Source: an uncultured Anaerosporobacter sp.
Lineage (GTDB): Bacteria; Bacillota; Clostridia; Lachnospirales; Lachnospiraceae
Length of the DNA: 16,171 nucleotides
NCBI GenBank assembly: GCA_945787925.1
Contig: CALZJY010000014.1
Span: 1-16,171, forward strand
Reading direction: 5' to 3'
The position numbers were made by a program, and so were the translations under genes. The notes under the pieces were generated by a model. The model was not told the DNA's origin. It made no database searches and was given only the letters and a program-made list of their open reading frames with translations. Position 1 is the stretch's first letter, and each line of letters begins with the position of its first letter. Shown in pieces: positions 1-6,799 of this stretch.

Positions 1-699
1 ACTTTTCCTGTTTCCGTATTTGGTACTTTTTCGATGATGTCCACTTTGTCGCCATATCCATACGTATCGGATAAATATACCGTTCCAACTTCACAAGAAC
101 CTTCTGCAACCGCAAGCAGCACTTTGCTTACATTTCCTTGCTCGCTGATTTCTAATCCGCCAAGTGCCTCAGACACCTGTTTTGTCGTAATGTCAGACGC
201 CTCCATAGACTTGTCTAAGATCCCAATATTCTCTTGTATATTTTCCAACTGGAACACTTGCTGCTGCCAACGCAAAGCTTTTTGCCTTGTTTAAGTCCTT
301 AAGGCTTGTCACTTCTGTCTTTGCATTCTTTCCTTTAATCAATACTACTTGATTATTTAATACCTCTTTTCTTACGCCATCTCGAATCAAGCCATCCTTT
401 TCTAATTGGTCTACTTGTTTCGTTGCCGCACTAAAGAAAATGTCACACTCATATCCTTCTTGGATTTGTGTAAGTAGCGTACCGGAACTATCGGCACTTA
501 AGATCACTTTCACATCACTATGCTCTTTTTCATAGTCTGCGATAATCTGTTCCATAGAAGACTTTAAGCTCGCTGCTGCAAATACATGAAGTTCTGTCTG
601 CTTTTTCGTTTCCTCTTTTTTACCGCATGCTGCAACAGTCGTTGCAACCATGACCATAATGAAAAGTAGAGCATACAAACGCTTCGTTTTGGAATACAT
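1..699 (-). pseudogene. modA: modA, molybdate-binding lipoprotein, frameshifted and cut by window edge
   Basis: This is the periplasm-side (here membrane-anchored) molybdate-binding protein of the ModABC importer. The first frame starts at ATG 699 and has a lipoprotein signal: a basic start, a hydrophobic stretch and a TTVAAC lipobox with Cys25. The ModA landmarks follow: VFAAASL, then SADSSGTL, then CDIFFSAA. After VPVGKYTRE (about residue 155) the frame falls into unrelated residues and stops at 193. ModA-like sequence resumes in another frame from about position 235 down to position 1, reading NIGILDKS and later GNVSKVLLAVAEG and VGTVYLSD. The break therefore lies near 222-236. The real gene continues past the left edge. 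It is last in the visible Moco operon, 5 nt after the MOSC-MogA stop. The break could be a true mutation or a sequence error; I am sure of the family, less so of whether it is dead in the cell. Confidence 0.85.
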
Positions 700-704
700 G
701 AGAA

Positions 705-1652
705 TTAATCATCCTTTCTTGCACAGTTAGATACATCACCACGTAATACATCAAGGCCATGTCCTAATTCTGTGATAATATATTCAAGACTTTCTTTTAC
801 TGCCTTCTTACTTCCTGGAAGGTTTACGATCAATGTATTTTTACGGATGACAGATTGTGCTCTGCTTAACATGGCACGTTTTGTAATTGTCATAGAATAC
901 GCACGCATTGCTTCTGCGATTCCTGGCGCAAGACGATCCGCAACTGCTAATGTACCTTCTGGAGTCGTATCTCTTGGAGAAAATCCAGTTCCACCAGTTG
1001 TTAATACTAAATCAACTTGTCTCATGTCTGCAAGACGTTTTAAATGACGTTCTAATACTTTTTGTTCATCTGCGATTAATACCGTTTCTACCACTTCATA
1101 ACCGTTTTCCTTTAAGATTTCAACGATACATGGACCGCTTTCATCTACACGCTCTCCTCTTACGCCACTATCGCTAAGTGTGATTACTGCAGCTTGGAAT
1201 GGACGATCTTTTTTCACTTCTTCCATTGTCACTGTATCACCTACGTGCATCGTTCCGCCTTTTACAACTTTTGCAAAAACGCCTTCTCTTGGCATGATGC
1301 AGTCACCCATTGTATGATAGATTTGGCAATGGCTATGACATTCCTTACCGATTTGTGTCATTTCTAAAATGATATCGTTACAGTGGAATCTTGTTCCTAC
1401 TGGAAGGCTTCTAAAATCAAATCCATCGATGATTACGTTTTCGCCGAAATCACCATATACTACTTCTGCACCTTTGCTTCTGAATGCTTCGATTTTTTCA
1501 TCGGATAATAAGCTTACTTGGCGATGCCAGTTCCCTGCATGGGCATCTTGTTCGATTCCGAAATCTTCAACAAAAGTAGCCTCTTGAATTTCTTTTTTCT
1601 TTGTTCCTCTTTTTTCACTTACGCAAATCGCTTTTACTGTTCCTTGTTTCAC
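705..1652 (-). CDS. MOSC domain-MogA/MoaB fusion protein
   Basis: Two Moco-related domains are joined in one 315-residue protein. Residues 1 to about 145 form a MOSC domain, with a Cys cluster (C105, C109, C118) around IGKECHSHC. MOSC domains occur in Moco sulfurases and other cofactor-handling proteins. Residues from about 151 to the end are a MogA/MoaB-type domain, which adenylylates molybdopterin before metal insertion. Its signatures are VITLSDSG, TTGGTGFSPRDTTPEGT (218-234) and NLPGSKKAV. The start is GTG, chosen because GGAGG sits 10 nt upstream inside the end of moaA and no ATG fits better. It lies between moaA and modA in the Moco operon. Which domain limits function is unknown; the MOSC part may deliver or modify cofactor, but that is inference. 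Confidence 0.9.
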   Translation of the reverse strand: MKQGTVKAICVSEKRGTKKKEIQEATFVEDFGIEQDAHAGNWHRQVSLLSDEKIEAFRSKGAEVVYGDFGENVIIDGFDFRSLPVGTRFHCNDIILEMTQIGKECHSHCQIYHTMGDCIMPREGVFAKVVKGGTMHVGDTVTMEEVKKDRPFQAAVITLSDSGVRGERVDESGPCIVEILKENGYEVVETVLIADEQKVLERHLKRLADMRQVDLVLTTGGTGFSPRDTTPEGTLAVADRLAPGIAEAMRAYSMTITKRAMLSRAQSVIRKNTLIVNLPGSKKAVKESLEYIITELGHGLDVLRGDVSNCARKDD

Positions 1653-1658
1653 TTTTAA

Positions 1659-2639
1659 TTAGCCTCCTATTTCGCTCATACCTTTATGCTCCGTCATCTT
1701 CTCTAAATGAGAAAAACAATGTGCTTCTGGCTTTTCTGTTATTGCACGATCAAATGCTTCTCTTAATGCATCTACTCCTTCTCCGCTTCGAAGGATTGCA
1801 CCTAAATTCACGCCTGCCTCATAGCATAGACAAGGTTTTAATACGCCTTGGCTTGTCAGCCTTACTCGGTTACAATCTTCACAAAATGGATTGGAAACTG
1901 CATGAATCAATCCAATTTTTCCTATTAAGTCACGGCTTTCATAATAAATGGCCGGTCCATTTCCTCTTACTTTCGTAGCGACTTTTAAATCTGGCCACTC
2001 GGTACGTAATCGTTCTAATGCTTCTTTGGCACTCACGCCTGGTGTCTTTCTACCATATCCTACTGGCATGATTTCGATAAACTTGATATCGATCTTGTTG
2101 TCTTTTGCAAGGGACGCAAGCGGGATGATTTGATCTTCCGTTTCTTTTAGAAGTACGGCATTGATTTTTGTCTTTAAACCTAATGCCATACATTTACGGA
2201 TGCCTTCTAGTACACGGTCTTTTCCGCCTTTGATTCCAGTAATCTGATCAAATCGTTCTGCATCTAGGACATCTAGACTGACATTGACACCATCGATACC
2301 AATCTCGGCTAGTTCCTCAGCTACCTCTGCTAGATAATAGCCGTTTGTCGTAATCGTAACGGTTTGTACACCTTCCATTTGCTTCAACTTACGAAGAAAG
2401 CCAAGACAGCCAGCGCGTACCAATGGCTCTCCTCCCGTTACTTTAAAGTTTACGATGCCTTTTTCTACCGCTATCTTGCAAATTGTTAGGATTTCTTCGT
2501 AGGACATGATTTTTTCATGCTCTACCCACTTGATTCCATTTGGCATACAATACTGACAACGGAAATTACATCGGTCAGTAATAGAAATCCTCATATACGT
2601 AATTTTTCTATTATAAGAATCCATCATTTTCATAGTCAT
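1659..2639 (-). CDS. moaA: GTP 3',8-cyclase MoaA
   Basis: MoaA is a cytoplasmic radical-SAM enzyme that converts GTP to (8S)-3',8-cyclo-GTP, the first step of molybdopterin synthesis, in partnership with MoaC. The N-terminal radical-SAM cluster motif is CNFRCQYC (C24, C28, C31 from this start). The C-terminal second cluster is CEDCNRVR followed by a further Cys in LKPCLC. The protein ends in the conserved Gly-Gly tail (EIGG) that reaches the active site in this family. I chose ATG 2639 (326 residues) because GGGGAGA at 2646-2652 is 6 nt upstream of it. An upstream ATG at 2654 would add five residues but overlaps that ribosome site. The gene overlaps the end of moaC by 29 nt, which suggests translational coupling. 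Confidence 0.95.
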   Translation of the reverse strand: MTMKMMDSYNRKITYMRISITDRCNFRCQYCMPNGIKWVEHEKIMSYEEILTICKIAVEKGIVNFKVTGGEPLVRAGCLGFLRKLKQMEGVQTVTITTNGYYLAEVAEELAEIGIDGVNVSLDVLDAERFDQITGIKGGKDRVLEGIRKCMALGLKTKINAVLLKETEDQIIPLASLAKDNKIDIKFIEIMPVGYGRKTPGVSAKEALERLRTEWPDLKVATKVRGNGPAIYYESRDLIGKIGLIHAVSNPFCEDCNRVRLTSQGVLKPCLCYEAGVNLGAILRSGEGVDALREAFDRAITEKPEAHCFSHLEKMTEHKGMSEIGG

Positions 2640-3129
2640 CTGTAATCTCCCCAAAGCGTGGATTGTTGATTAAGCCGCTCTTTCCACCGCTTTTCTTCAT
2701 CAGGCATACGCCGTGAATCTCCATAAACTTATCGACTGCCTTGCACATATCGTAAATCGTTAACAATGCTACTTGTACTCCTGTCATTGCTTCCATCTCT
2801 ACGCCTGTCTTATCGTACGTACGAACAATGCCTAATACTTGGATTTGTTTGTTTTCATCATCAAAACGGAATTTGATTTCTGATTTGCTGATTGGGATGT
2901 TATGGCATAATGGAATTAATTCTGCCGTTCTCTTCATTGCCATGATTCCTGCGATTCTCGCTACGCCTAATACGTCGCCTTTTTTATTCGTACCTACTTT
3001 TGCAAGGTTATAGCATTCCTCGCTCATGGAAATAAATCCTGTCGCGATCGCCTCACGATACGTATCTTGCTTTGCAGTTACGTCTACCATATGAGCTTGT
3101 CCTTGGTCATTAAAATGTGTAAATCCCAT
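2611..3129 (-). CDS. moaC: cyclic pyranopterin monophosphate synthase MoaC
   Basis: MoaC turns the MoaA product into cyclic pyranopterin monophosphate. At 172 residues it has normal family length. Recognisable blocks are HMVDVTAK near the N terminus, the RTAELIPLCHNIPI core, TGVEMEAMTGVQVALL, and LMKKSGGKSG near the C terminus. These carry the conserved Lys and His residues of the active site. ATG 3129 was chosen over one at 3171 because GGGGAG is 6-8 nt upstream and the extra 14 residues do not resemble MoaC. It begins 2 nt after the stop of the MoeA-like gene and overlaps moaA. Confidence 0.95.
   Translation of the reverse strand: MGFTHFNDQGQAHMVDVTAKQDTYREAIATGFISMSEECYNLAKVGTNKKGDVLGVARIAGIMAMKRTAELIPLCHNIPISKSEIKFRFDDENKQIQVLGIVRTYDKTGVEMEAMTGVQVALLTIYDMCKAVDKFMEIHGVCLMKKSGGKSGLINNPRFGEITDDYENDGFL
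2646..2652 (-). promoter_or_regulatory. ribosome binding site deciding the moaA start
   Basis: GGGGAGA on the minus strand lies inside the 3' end of moaC. It is 6 nt before ATG 2639 and overlaps the start of the longer reading frame, so 2639 is the better start. Confidence 0.7.
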
Positions 3130-3131
3130 TC

Positions 3132-4154
3132 TTATCTCCCCTTTCCAAAACCGCAGTTTGGATAAATACATACTTTACAATCCATGCAAAGTCCGCCTTC
3201 TCCAAGACCTGCTAAATCTTCTTCTGTGATTTCATCTCTTGCTGCAATACGTGGTAATACGATATCGAAGATTGTTTTCTTAGAGTACATGACGCATCCT
3301 GGCAATCCAACGATTGGAACTTCCCCGTGGTATGCCAATAAGAACATCGCACCTGGAAGGATTGGAGCTCCATAAGAAACGACTCTTGCACCTGTATTCT
3401 TGATTGCAAGTGGTGTCTTATCATCTGGATCAACGCTCATGCCGCCAGTACAGATTACAAATTCTGCCCCTTGTGCCATTGCTTCACGACAAGCTGCTGT
3501 GATTTTTTCATGGTTATCATCAAGTGTTGTATGGTAAACCACTTCCATGCCATACTCTTTGATTTTCTGTTCGATGACTGGAGTGAACGTATCTTTGATT
3601 CTTCCATGATATACTTCGTTTCCAGTTGTGATGATTCCGACTTTCTTAATGGAGTAAGGAAGGATCTTAAAGATTGGTTCTCCTGCACATGCTTCTTTTA
3701 CTGCCATCATTTTTTCTTCTTCGATTAGAAGAGGGATGATTCTTGTACCTGCAAGTTTTTCACCTTTACGAACAGGAGAATCTCCATGGATGCTGGCAAT
3801 CATCATTTGTCCACGGCTGTTTACATAACGTAATTTCTTACGGTCGATTTTTAATAAGCCGTCTACCGTAGCGATCAAGTTAATCTTACCTTCTTTCGGT
3901 TCTGTCGCTTCCATATGTTCGTTTTGACAGATACTGCGAAGAACTTCTGCCGCATCATTTTCATGAAGCATGCCTTCTTCTTTTTCCCAAATGTAGATAT
4001 GGTCTTTTCCTACACTTAATAATACTGGGATATCTTCTTCACGGATGACATGTCCTTTACGGAATACAGCATCCTTTGTTACACCTTTGATAATTTGTGT
4101 AATATCATGACAAAGCACTTGTCCAACTGCTTCTTCTGTCTTCATTAATTTCAT
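3132..4154 (-). CDS. divergent MoeA-like molybdopterin-binding protein with Cys-rich tail
   Basis: This 340-residue protein has a central to C-terminal molybdopterin-binding (MoCF) fold, shown by VGIITTGNEVY (172-182) and CTGGMSVDPDD (235-245). It differs from the MoeA encoded two genes upstream: it lacks the SPLDGYAFR segment, and the place of the SGNP loop reads LPGCVMY. The C terminus carries a compact Cys motif, C-x2-C-x2-C-x4-C (C323, C326, C329, C334), followed by GFGKG. That could hold a Zn or an Fe-S centre. Proteins of this kind are known beside Moco genes in Clostridia, but I do not know a proven function. A role in metal insertion or cofactor handling for a particular enzyme is inference. 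It follows mobB by 4 nt, and AGGAAG precedes the ATG by about 10 nt. Confidence 0.85.
   Translation of the reverse strand: MKLMKTEEAVGQVLCHDITQIIKGVTKDAVFRKGHVIREEDIPVLLSVGKDHIYIWEKEEGMLHENDAAEVLRSICQNEHMEATEPKEGKINLIATVDGLLKIDRKKLRYVNSRGQMMIASIHGDSPVRKGEKLAGTRIIPLLIEEEKMMAVKEACAGEPIFKILPYSIKKVGIITTGNEVYHGRIKDTFTPVIEQKIKEYGMEVVYHTTLDDNHEKITAACREAMAQGAEFVICTGGMSVDPDDKTPLAIKNTGARVVSYGAPILPGAMFLLAYHGEVPIVGLPGCVMYSKKTIFDIVLPRIAARDEITEEDLAGLGEGGLCMDCKVCIYPNCGFGKGR
3136..3141 (-). promoter_or_regulatory. ribosome binding site deciding the moaC start
   Basis: GGGGAG on the minus strand lies in the tail of the preceding gene, a few bases before ATG 3129. It supports this start over the upstream in-frame ATG at 3171. 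Confidence 0.7.
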
Positions 4155-4158
4155 TTGT

Positions 4159-4671
4159 CTACGCTTCCTTTCCTCGGATCTGTTCTAATAGCACGTTCAC
4201 TATCGTCTCTATATCATCGAGAGCTACACACCTCTCGTCACATTCATACCCTTCGATATCCGTAGCGATTAAGAAACGCCCTTCTGGATTCGAGGATGGG
4301 CGATTGCCATTGGCACTTCGCACCACTTCAATCTTGGGATAGCTGCTATTCTTACAGCCTTCCATTATGATAATGTCTGCTTCTGGAAAAAACTCCATCA
4401 GCTCTTCTTTCGTAACTCCTTGCACTTGCTTCGTTACCATAAAGCGATTTTTCGAATATACGGCTGTTGCATAAGCGCCTGCCTTTTGATGATAGTAGGA
4501 ATCCGTTCCAGGTACATCGCTTTCAAAATCATGGCCATCATGTTTGATCGTTGCCACTTTATATCCTCGTTCCACAAGCTTTGGGAGCATTTTTCGAATT
4601 AAGGTAGTCTTTCCAGAATTCTTAATTCCACAAATGACTACGACGTCCTGTCTTATAGCATTCTCACGCAT
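4159..4671 (-). CDS. mobB: MobB, GTP-binding Moco guanylylation accessory protein
   Basis: MobB is a small P-loop GTPase that assists MobA in making the guanine dinucleotide form of Moco (MGD). The Walker A motif is GIKNSGKTT (G15, G20, K21, T22). IKHDGHDFE, ADIIIMEG and YPKIEVVR match the MobB family core. The length of 170 residues is normal. ATG 4671 has AAGGAG 8 nt upstream and overlaps the end of moeA by 19 nt, so translation is probably coupled. The presence of mobA and mobB together implies a bis-MGD enzyme, in keeping with the DMSO-reductase-family oxidoreductase at 9415-11499. Confidence 0.93.
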   Translation of the reverse strand: MRENAIRQDVVVICGIKNSGKTTLIRKMLPKLVERGYKVATIKHDGHDFESDVPGTDSYYHQKAGAYATAVYSKNRFMVTKQVQGVTKEELMEFFPEADIIIMEGCKNSSYPKIEVVRSANGNRPSSNPEGRFLIATDIEGYECDERCVALDDIETIVNVLLEQIRGKEA

Positions 4672-5867
4672 ACCTTGTCTCCTTTGTGTACCGCATCACT
4701 GTCTCCTGGAATGTCAATCAGGCAGTTGCATCCTCTCATGGAACTTAATACTCCGGAAGAATGGGAGCCTTTTGGAAGGGACACCACGCCATCTTCATAA
4801 ATGGCACGCACGAATCTTCTTACCTTGCTTGGCTTTCCAAAGTCATCTTCTAGTACCCCTTGTTTTACTACCGGCTCTAAGGATGGCATATTTCCTAAAT
4901 ATGCAAGGATTGGACGTACAAAGATTTCTAAGTTTGTAATCGCTCCAAATGGGTTTCCTGATAAGCCAATTAATAACGTATCTTCATACTTTCCACAAAG
5001 GGTCGGTGTTCCAGGTTTTAAATCCATCTTCCAGAAAATTTTCTTTGCTTCTAAAATGGATAGCACTTCATGCATAATATCTTTCTTTCCAACCGATACA
5101 CCCCCAGTCGTAATGACAACTTGTGCCGTTTTGGATGCTTCTCTAATCGCTTGGGCAACCGCCTGTGGCTCATCCATAACATGTGTATGCATCGTTACTG
5201 GAATACCGAGCTCTTGTAAGCGAACTCCGATGGTATAAAGATTGCTGTCATAAATCTTTCCTGGACGAAGTGCTTCGCCTGGCATTATAAGCTCATCACC
5301 AGTCGTAATTAGATGTACTTCTGGAGTCTTATATACAAGTGCTGTTTCTTTTCCTAGGCTTGCAAGGATGCCGATCTCTACAGAAGTTAAGTTTGTCCCT
5401 TTTGTCAATAGACAATCCCCTTCCTTATAATCTTCTCCTACAAAACAATAATTCGCATAAGGCTTTAATGCTGTATACACCTCAACGATGTCTTCTCCAT
5501 AGTTTGTATCTTCCTGACGGATCACACAGTCTGCACCATCTGGAATAGGAGCTCCTGTCATGATTCGCACCGCTTCTCCTTCTTTCACTGTCTTGGCGCA
5601 GACGCCACCTGCAAAAACTTCACCTACTACCGTAAGCCTTACTGGTGCTTCCTTTGTTGCGCCTGTACTATCTACCGCACGGAATGCATATCCATCTAAT
5701 GGAGACCTTGGAAATGGCGGCTGGCTATGTGGAGCACAAACATCTTCTGCTAAGATTCTGCCAAACGCCGTAAGCAAGCTTACCTCTTCTGTGCAAGTTT
5801 CTGGCATACAATTTTCTTTTGCCAGTCTAATTCCCTCTTCTAGGGGACATCTCATAATTTCATACAT
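4653..5867 (-). CDS. moeA: molybdopterin molybdenumtransferase MoeA
   Basis: MoeA inserts molybdate into adenylylated molybdopterin supplied by the MogA domain. The 404-residue protein shows the full MoeA pattern: SPLDGYAFR (55-63), MTGAPIPDGAD (about 103-113), TTGDELIMPG (about 188-197), TTGGVSVGKKD (about 253-263) and LIGLSGNPFGA (about 299-309). ATG 5867 was chosen because AGGAAG is 5 nt upstream and the start falls just after the mobA stop. A TTG at 5885 would add six residues and overlap mobA. This is the canonical MoeA of the window; the gene at 3132-4154 is a divergent relative. Confidence 0.95.
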   Translation of the reverse strand: MYEIMRCPLEEGIRLAKENCMPETCTEEVSLLTAFGRILAEDVCAPHSQPPFPRSPLDGYAFRAVDSTGATKEAPVRLTVVGEVFAGGVCAKTVKEGEAVRIMTGAPIPDGADCVIRQEDTNYGEDIVEVYTALKPYANYCFVGEDYKEGDCLLTKGTNLTSVEIGILASLGKETALVYKTPEVHLITTGDELIMPGEALRPGKIYDSNLYTIGVRLQELGIPVTMHTHVMDEPQAVAQAIREASKTAQVVITTGGVSVGKKDIMHEVLSILEAKKIFWKMDLKPGTPTLCGKYEDTLLIGLSGNPFGAITNLEIFVRPILAYLGNMPSLEPVVKQGVLEDDFGKPSKVRRFVRAIYEDGVVSLPKGSHSSGVLSSMRGCNCLIDIPGDSDAVHKGDKVCVRML

Positions 5868-5868
5868 T

Positions 5869-6465
5869 CTATCTTCCTGCCTCAACTAATAATTCTTCAT
5901 ACTCTTTCATTGTATTAATATTCTCTACCATAGCAGCAAGCTCCTGTCGGTCTTTAATCTCTACGTAGCATACGTTTAATTTTGAAAGTAGTCTTCGCAT
6001 TCCATATTGTTTGGCATTTAACTGTCCTTCTACTACTGGAAAAATCCGTTTCTTATAAATGCCTGCTAATGGTTGGCTACTTCCCTCTAGGGTAGGAATA
6101 ATCGCATCGTAATATTCCTGATCAAATCCGAGTAAATACTCATAGAGGGAACGTTTCAGTTTCGGCATATCGCACGCAGAAACAAAAAGAAGATCGCTAT
6201 CACTTTTCAATAACGCTGCATGGACACCGCCTAATGGTCCACACTCTTCAAAAATATCTCTTACAAAATACGCCTTGTCCCATTGTTCATCATACTCACG
6301 TTTCGTTGTCTTTCCTTCGGAAATCACGACCCGGTCAACCAATGGTTCAAATTCATGATAGAGGCTTGCCAAAAAACTTTCCCCTCGAAAAATCAACCCT
6401 GCTTTGTCTTTGTAGTTCATTCGACTTGCTTTTCCACCTGCAAGAATCAAAGCACATTGTTTCAT
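5869..6465 (-). CDS. mobA: molybdenum cofactor guanylyltransferase MobA
   Basis: MobA joins GMP from GTP to Mo-molybdopterin, giving MGD for enzymes of the DMSO reductase family. The nucleotide-binding start reads LILAGGKASRM, then DKAGL; the metal-binding loop is SACDMPKL, and QPLAGIYKK and ENINT follow as expected. The length of 198 residues is normal. ATG 6465 has AAGGGG about 10 nt upstream. It is the first gene after the Moco riboswitch leader and so heads the cofactor operon. Confidence 0.95.
   Translation of the reverse strand: MKQCALILAGGKASRMNYKDKAGLIFRGESFLASLYHEFEPLVDRVVISEGKTTKREYDEQWDKAYFVRDIFEECGPLGGVHAALLKSDSDLLFVSACDMPKLKRSLYEYLLGFDQEYYDAIIPTLEGSSQPLAGIYKKRIFPVVEGQLNAKQYGMRRLLSKLNVCYVEIKDRQELAAMVENINTMKEYEELLVEAGR
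5873..5878 (-). promoter_or_regulatory. ribosome binding site deciding the moeA start
   Basis: AGGAAG on the minus strand lies in the last codons of mobA, 5 nt before ATG 5867. It favours that start over TTG 5885. Confidence 0.6.
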
Positions 6466-6505
6466 ACTGCTTTACCCCTTTCTATGATGATTGATTGCAT
6501 CTATT

Positions 6506-6558
6506 TTATTGCATAAGAAATCCCATCGTTATGTAACGATCGCTTTCTTATACAATAA
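6506..6558 (-). repeat. long imperfect inverted repeat in the mobA leader
   Basis: The outer arms, 6506-6520 and 6544-6558, pair over 15 positions with a single G-U. The inner arms, 6525-6531 and 6534-6540 (ATCGTTA and TAACGAT), extend the hairpin almost to the tip. On the minus strand it starts right at the U tract of the riboswitch terminator and ends about 40 nt before the mobA ATG. It has no U tract after it, so it is not a terminator. It may be a stabilising 5' structure, a protein-binding palindrome or a small remnant repeat. Confidence 0.75.
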
Positions 6559-6603
6559 AAAAATCGTGATAGGTCCACAAAAAAGTACACCATATCACGA
6601 TTT
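6556..6603 (-). terminator. intrinsic terminator of the Moco riboswitch expression platform
   Basis: On the minus strand an 11-bp stem, AAATCGTGATA with TATCACGATTT (6593-6603 and 6561-6571), is extended by an inner GGU/ACC helix and followed by seven U residues. It lies about 30 nt after the aptamer and about 90 nt before mobA. Its natural role is to stop transcription before the cofactor genes when the riboswitch is bound. Confidence 0.9.
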
Positions 6604-6634
6604 AAAGAATTGTTCATATAAGCCTTGAATAGGT

Positions 6635-6753
6635 GTTCTTTTTTTCAAATAGGGAAGGCCGACCCGTTTCCAGTTCGACCCTGGGGACAAAACCAAGGTT
6701 TCATCCCGGCTCAATATCATACCCGAAGGCTTAGACATTTTCGCTCAAAGAAC
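6635..6753 (-). promoter_or_regulatory. molybdenum cofactor (Moco) riboswitch aptamer
   Basis: The minus-strand leader is closed by a 7-bp helix, GUUCUUU (6747-6753) with AAAGAAC (6635-6641). Inside are an arm built on GGGAUGAAACC and GGUUUUGUCCC, then CCAGGGUCGAA, a GAAA-capped hairpin, and GGCCUUCCC. From memory the E. coli moaA leader has CCACCAGGGCGAA, a capped hairpin and GCCUCCC in the same order, so the match is more than composition. The genes downstream are all Moco synthesis genes, and a terminator follows directly. I therefore read it as the Moco RNA family working by premature termination. Whether it senses the Mo or the W form cannot be told. Confidence 0.8.
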
Positions 6754-6767
6754 AATCTATAATTTTT

Positions 6768-6784
6768 AATACTATAATAGTATT
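6768..6784 (-). repeat. AT-only palindrome between the TDT gene and the riboswitch
   Basis: AATACTA and TAGTATT form 7-bp arms around a 3-nt centre. The stem is only A-T rich with one G-C pair per arm and has no U tract after it, so it is at best a weak terminator for the upstream operon. It also lies where a promoter for the riboswitch transcript would be, but I see no good -35/-10 pair. Without a strong stop here, reductase transcripts may run into the riboswitch. Confidence 0.4.
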
Positions 6785-6799
6785 ATCTTTAATTTTTTT

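Noticed and set aside
34..294. Plus-strand open frames across the window, including this one of 86 codons.
   Set aside because: They lie opposite recognisable minus-strand genes, lack ribosome sites and show no family-like sequence.
6561..6603. The riboswitch terminator shares CGTGAT/ATCACG half-sites with the 14358-14383 palindrome, suggesting a second operator.
   Set aside because: Here the halves are separated by about 22 nt of loop, not the 4 nt needed for a Crp/Fnr dimer, so the likeness is probably chance.
6768..6784. Strong terminator after the TDT gene.
   Set aside because: The stem is almost wholly A-T and is not followed by a U tract on the transcribed strand.
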